From Actinomycetes bacterium (GTDB taxonomy: Bacteria > Actinomycetota > Acidimicrobiia > Acidimicrobiales > Palsa-688), in contig JAJYMM010000248.1 in assembly GCA_021787035.1 (NCBI GenBank), forward strand, positions 88,340 to 152,339: a DNA stretch of 64,000 nt, read 5' to 3'. Both the position numbers and the translations under genes were made by a program. The notes under the pieces are model-generated. The model made no database searches. It was not told the DNA's origin and worked only from the letters and a program-made list of their open reading frames with translations. This document shows, piece after piece, positions 60,762 through 64,000 of the stretch. Numbering within the stretch: position 1 is the stretch's first letter; every line of letters starts with the position of its first letter.

Positions 60762-62966
60762 ATGGCTCAGCAAGCAACACCCGACCTCCCACGGGAAGCC
60801 AGCACCTGGCACTGCCTTCGCAGAGCCGGCGTGATGGTGGTTGCCGAGGCCAGCGGGCCATGGCTGCCCGTCATCGTCTACTGGGGCAAAGACCTAGGCG
60901 AGCTGACCGAGGAACAAATGGCTGCCTTACCGATGGCAGTACAGCTGCTAGAGGGCCAGCGTCAACGGGACCCCGAAGCCGTCGTATCGCTTTCGCCGTC
61001 CCGCGCGCAAGGTTGGGCGGGCTGGCCCGGGCTTTCCGGGCATAGGTCCGGTCTCGCCAGCCAGCCCATGTTCCACCTGGAAGAGGCGACAAAAAGCGAG
61101 GGCGCCGACGGCAGCGCTGTCCTGTCTTACCGCGGAGCCGACGCCGTAGCCGCCTTGGTCCTCGAAGGCGAACTTCACCTCAGCCCTGAAGGCGTCCTAA
61201 GACACCGCCAGACGCTCACAAGCACTGCTCCGAGCGACGTCGCTTCATACGAAGTGGCCGATCTCCCAACGCTGCTCCCGGTGCCTGAATACGTGACCGA
61301 GGTGCTCGACTTCGCCGGGCGATGGGGCAACGAGGCGCAGCCGCAGCGCAGGGAGCTCGGCCAGGGTACATGGCTCCACGAGCAGAGGAGGGGTCGCACT
61401 GGACCCGACACGCCGCTCGTGCTGTGCGCCGGCACGCCTGGGTTTGGGACCAGGCACGGAGAGGTCTGGGGCGTCCACCTCGGGTGGTCGGGCGACCAGC
61501 GCTACTTCGCACAGCGGCTCAACACGGGCACAACCCTGGTCGGGGTCGCAGAGCTGCTCGCTCCCGGCGAAGTGACGCTGGGACCAGGCGAAACACTCAC
61601 CACGCCCTGGTCTTACGCTGCCTATTCCGACGCCGGCCTCGACGGCATCTCGGCACGTTTCCATGCTTTAGTCCGCCACAGCCCTGCGTACCCGAAAAAG
61701 CCCCGCCCCGTCGTATTGAACATCTGGGAAGCGGTGACCTTCGACCAGTCCTTTGCCCGCGTGGCCGCTCTCGCGGACATTGCCGCCGCAGTCGGAGTTG
61801 AGCGTTTCGTAATAGACGATGGCTGGTTTGGCTCGCGCCGCGACGACACCTCCGGCCTAGGTGACTGGTACGTCTCCCGCGACGTATGGCCTGAGGGGCT
61901 GAGACCGATAGTGGAGCACGTGCGGTCGCTCGGCATGGACTTTGGGCTCTGGTTCGAACCCGAGATGGTCAACCTCGACTCAGATCTCGCGAGAGCACAC
62001 CCCGAATGGGTGCTCGGCACGTCCGGCAGGATGCCGCCCCCCCGGCGAGACCAGCAGCTCCTTGACGTCTCGCTCCCCGGTGCTTTCGACTACTTGCTCG
62101 AGCGGATGTCCTCGCTCGTCGAGGAGTACAGCATCGACTTCATCAAATGGGACCACAACCGAGACGTAGCCGACCCAGTCCACCGCTCCGGGCCGAGACA
62201 AGGGCGTCCGGCCCTGAGAGATCTGACCCTCGCCACCTACCGCCTGATAGACACCTTGCGGGCTCGGTTCCCCTCCCTCGAAGTTGAGTCGTGCTCTTCG
62301 GGTGGCTCACGTGTCGACCTTGGGATACTGGCTCGCACGCAGAGGATTTGGGCGAGCGACTGCATAGACCCGATAGAAAGGGCCCGCATCGTACCGGGGC
62401 TAGCGACCCTCGTGCCGTTGGAAATGATCGGCTCGCACGTCGCCTCGCCGCGCTCGCAGACGACCGGCCGCCAGCACGACCTCGCACTTCGCCTCATAGT
62501 GGCGCTCTTTGGCCACCAGGGCATCGAGTGGGATATAAGCGCCGCCTCGCAAGAAGAGCGCAACGGCCTCGCTGAGTGGGTCTTGATGGTGAAGCGCTTC
62601 CGGCCCCTTGTCCATACCGGTCAACTCGTGCGCGCCGAGCGGCCCCGCGACGAGGGCAGCAGCCTCTTTGGGGTCGTAGCCCAAGACCGCTCGGAAGCAC
62701 TCTTTGCGCTCGTCCGGAGCCAGACCTCCATGTACTGGGGCAACACCCCCCTCCGCCTGGCGGGCCTAGAGCCATCCGCCAACTACAGGCTCCAACGCGT
62801 CCCGGTCCCAGGCGAGCCCTCAGGTCACCATGGCCAACGGGGCCTCGCAGCTACGGAGTTGAGCCTTCCTGGAGAGGTGCTGGCGGAGGCCGGAGTGAAA
62901 GTGCCCTTCCTCCATCCCGACCAGGCCACGCTCTGGCACCTCGCCCGAGAGCCGCGCGGCGCCTAG
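60762..62966 (+). CDS. Alpha-galactosidase, glycoside hydrolase family 36
   Basis: A 734-residue GH36 enzyme. The N-terminal beta domain (GVMVVAEASGPWLPVIVYWG) precedes the barrel: RFVIDDGWFG, GMDFGLWFEPEMVNLDSDLA, the nucleophile Asp in IDFIKWDHNRDVAD and the acid/base Asp in IWASDCIDPIERARIVPGLA. SCSSGGSRVDLGIL and QEERNGLAEWVL complete the family layout. No signal peptide is seen, so it is probably cytoplasmic and acts on imported alpha-galactosides such as melibiose or raffinose. AAGGAG precedes the ATG. A sugar ABC permease is encoded convergently downstream. Confidence 0.95.
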   Translation: MAQQATPDLPREASTWHCLRRAGVMVVAEASGPWLPVIVYWGKDLGELTEEQMAALPMAVQLLEGQRQRDPEAVVSLSPSRAQGWAGWPGLSGHRSGLASQPMFHLEEATKSEGADGSAVLSYRGADAVAALVLEGELHLSPEGVLRHRQTLTSTAPSDVASYEVADLPTLLPVPEYVTEVLDFAGRWGNEAQPQRRELGQGTWLHEQRRGRTGPDTPLVLCAGTPGFGTRHGEVWGVHLGWSGDQRYFAQRLNTGTTLVGVAELLAPGEVTLGPGETLTTPWSYAAYSDAGLDGISARFHALVRHSPAYPKKPRPVVLNIWEAVTFDQSFARVAALADIAAAVGVERFVIDDGWFGSRRDDTSGLGDWYVSRDVWPEGLRPIVEHVRSLGMDFGLWFEPEMVNLDSDLARAHPEWVLGTSGRMPPPRRDQQLLDVSLPGAFDYLLERMSSLVEEYSIDFIKWDHNRDVADPVHRSGPRQGRPALRDLTLATYRLIDTLRARFPSLEVESCSSGGSRVDLGILARTQRIWASDCIDPIERARIVPGLATLVPLEMIGSHVASPRSQTTGRQHDLALRLIVALFGHQGIEWDISAASQEERNGLAEWVLMVKRFRPLVHTGQLVRAERPRDEGSSLFGVVAQDRSEALFALVRSQTSMYWGNTPLRLAGLEPSANYRLQRVPVPGEPSGHHGQRGLAATELSLPGEVLAEAGVKVPFLHPDQATLWHLAREPRGA

Positions 62967-63015
62967 GCCGGCGGCGGCCACCCCACTTCCCCATCCTCGT
63001 CCCCCATTGCACTCG

Positions 63016-64000
63016 CTAGAGCAACGACCCACTGACCAACCCGCGTCGGAAAAACCGTTGCGTCGCCACGAACAAGCACAGTGGCACCGCTATCGATACA
63101 AGGTTGACGGCGTTCGGGTTACCAACTTGGCCTTCAGCGACGACCAGCGGCAACGTAAAACTCGACACGTTGTTAGGGCTCAGCACGGCAACCGCAACCG
63201 GCACCTCCCCCCAGACCCAGACCACGATAAGCACGACTAGCGCCACAATCGTGCTGGCCGAGAAGCGGAGCACCAATCGCCTCAGTATCCCGAGCCCCGA
63301 CGCACCGTCCACCCGCATAGCCTCTATAAGGCGGACGGGCACGGCGCTGAAAGCTGGGCGGAGAAAGAAAATAGCCAAAGGCAGGTTGGACGTGACATAC
63401 AGAGCAAGCATCCCTGCGCGCGTGTTGACCAAACCAAGCCAGACGATCTCTTCGAACTGCGGGTACACAAAAATCACCCCGGGGATAGCCAGTGTGAACA
63501 GCACAAACATAAACAGTGCGCCGCGCAGGCGGAACTTTTTGTAAGCCAACAGGTACGCGGCCGGCACCGCCAAAAGCAGCGTACCGCCAACGGTGACCAC
63601 GCTCATGACCAACGTATTGAGCAGGCCGGTCTCCACCCACGACCAATCCGTGTGCTTGAACCCCAACCCGCCAAGCCAAGCCGAAGCCTCCCCACCCAGG
63701 GGCAACAACACCGCTGCCATGGCCCCCGAGACAACGGCACCGCGCGCCCGCTCGCTCGCCCCGTGCCATCGCCGCGCCCCCTCGCGTCCGCCTGGACCGG
63801 CACGCGAACGCGCCAACGCGCACAACCAAACTGGCCGCCAGGCGGTCATCCTGGACATGCCTACCCAAAATCGCCGCCCGAAAAGCCCAAGGCGCGGCCC
63901 TGACAGGTACAAGCGCCGAGAGCTCACCCGTGGCTGTGCCAGTGCCCACCCGCTCGCCGCGACCACGATCAGCACGGCACCTACAAGGGTGCCGAGCGCC
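63016..64000 (-). CDS. Carbohydrate ABC transporter permease, MalG-like (partial at right edge)
   Basis: A permease of the CUT1 MalG family. Membrane segments include LLNTLVMSVVTVGGTLLLAV, FMFVLFTLAIPGVIFVYPQF and VVWVWGEVPVAVAVLSPNNV. The EAA loop reads EAMRVDGASGLGILRRLVLR, and the NTL start of the core and the VAxQRFFRRGLVSG end are typical. The frame remains open to the window edge (ALGTLVGAVLIVVAASGWAL), so the true start lies at or beyond position 63975-64000. An Arg/Gly-rich stretch (SRAGPGGREGARRWHGASER) near the start is unusual. It probably serves the alpha-galactosidase gene. Confidence 0.85.
   Translation of the reverse strand, partial: ALGTLVGAVLIVVAASGWALAQPRVSSRRLYLSGPRLGLFGRRFWVGMSRMTAWRPVWLCALARSRAGPGGREGARRWHGASERARGAVVSGAMAAVLLPLGGEASAWLGGLGFKHTDWSWVETGLLNTLVMSVVTVGGTLLLAVPAAYLLAYKKFRLRGALFMFVLFTLAIPGVIFVYPQFEEIVWLGLVNTRAGMLALYVTSNLPLAIFFLRPAFSAVPVRLIEAMRVDGASGLGILRRLVLRFSASTIVALVVLIVVWVWGEVPVAVAVLSPNNVSSFTLPLVVAEGQVGNPNAVNLVSIAVPLCLFVATQRFFRRGLVSGSLL

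Noticed and set aside
1..64000. tRNA, rRNA, tmRNA or riboswitch genes
   Set aside because: I scanned for T-loop GGTTCGA patterns, rRNA cores and riboswitch signatures in the gaps and saw no supportable case; no covariance search was possible.

Overview
The window is high-GC DNA from an actinobacterium. It carries a complete Pup-proteasome locus (ARC ATPase, Dop, Pup ending in GGQ, PrcB, PrcA, PafA), PafB/PafC WYL regulators, a HelY-type helicase, a MarP-type periplasmic protease, a DUF4193 protein and a lipid-droplet-associated protein. The absence of mycobacterial or Streptomyces-specific genes, the double-length ThyX and a TtuA/TtuB-like tRNA thiolation pair fit a deep-branching, possibly thermotolerant lineage such as Acidimicrobiia. 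That placement is inference; no rRNA, tRNA, CRISPR array or intact insertion sequence was seen.

Layout. (1) 1-8109, minus strand: part of a contractile injection system (CIS), in transcription order PAAR-like tip, sheath, tube, assembly protein, DUF6760 protein, second tube, a 927-residue Arg-rich protein of unknown role, LysM/baseplate protein and a VgrG-like hub cut by the window edge. A septum-formation-type lipoprotein lies directly upstream. (2) 8901-12393: fatty-acid desaturase, PBP4-type D,D-carboxypeptidase and three small membrane proteins. (3) 12359-15931: a tightly overlapping set of ubiquitin-like sulfur carrier, TtuA, TrmI and MarP. (4) 15997-23651: ferredoxin, then the Pup-proteasome genes. 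(5) 23674-30119: pafB-pafC-lepB-zinc ribbon-small membrane protein-tatA/B-helY. (6) 30120-34306: a CUT2-type sugar ABC transporter behind a promoter with LacI-like half sites. (7) 34324-46641: housekeeping and conserved genes (MDR oxidoreductase, O-methyltransferase, tandem ThyX, DUF4193, lipid-droplet protein, GNAT, repeat-tailed hypothetical, enolase, GGDEF-EAL). (8) 46709-52838, minus strand: a second sugar system with a permease-ATPase fusion, binding protein, enolase-superfamily dehydratase and SDR. (9) 53006-58055: J-domain protein, Hsp20, an acyl-CoA dehydrogenase and an aldo/keto reductase, with striking palindromes and duplications between them. (10) 58143-64000: isoaspartyl peptidase, mannitol/fructuronate oxidoreductase, GH36 alpha-galactosidase and a carbohydrate ABC permease cut by the right edge.

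Together the genes describe protein quality control (Pup tagging, proteasome, Hsp20, J-protein, MarP), tRNA thermostabilisation (m1A58 plus thiolated T54), carbohydrate uptake and sugar-acid/polyol breakdown, and a phage-tail-like injection machine. A recurrent local theme is short tandem duplication: units of 12 or 15 bp inside genes, and mostly 14, 16, 53 or 83 bp between them. Strong candidates for new biology are the Arg-rich CIS protein, the sulfur carrier whose Gly-Gly is masked by a four-residue tail beside the Pup locus, and the palindrome set around the acyl-CoA dehydrogenase and reductase genes.
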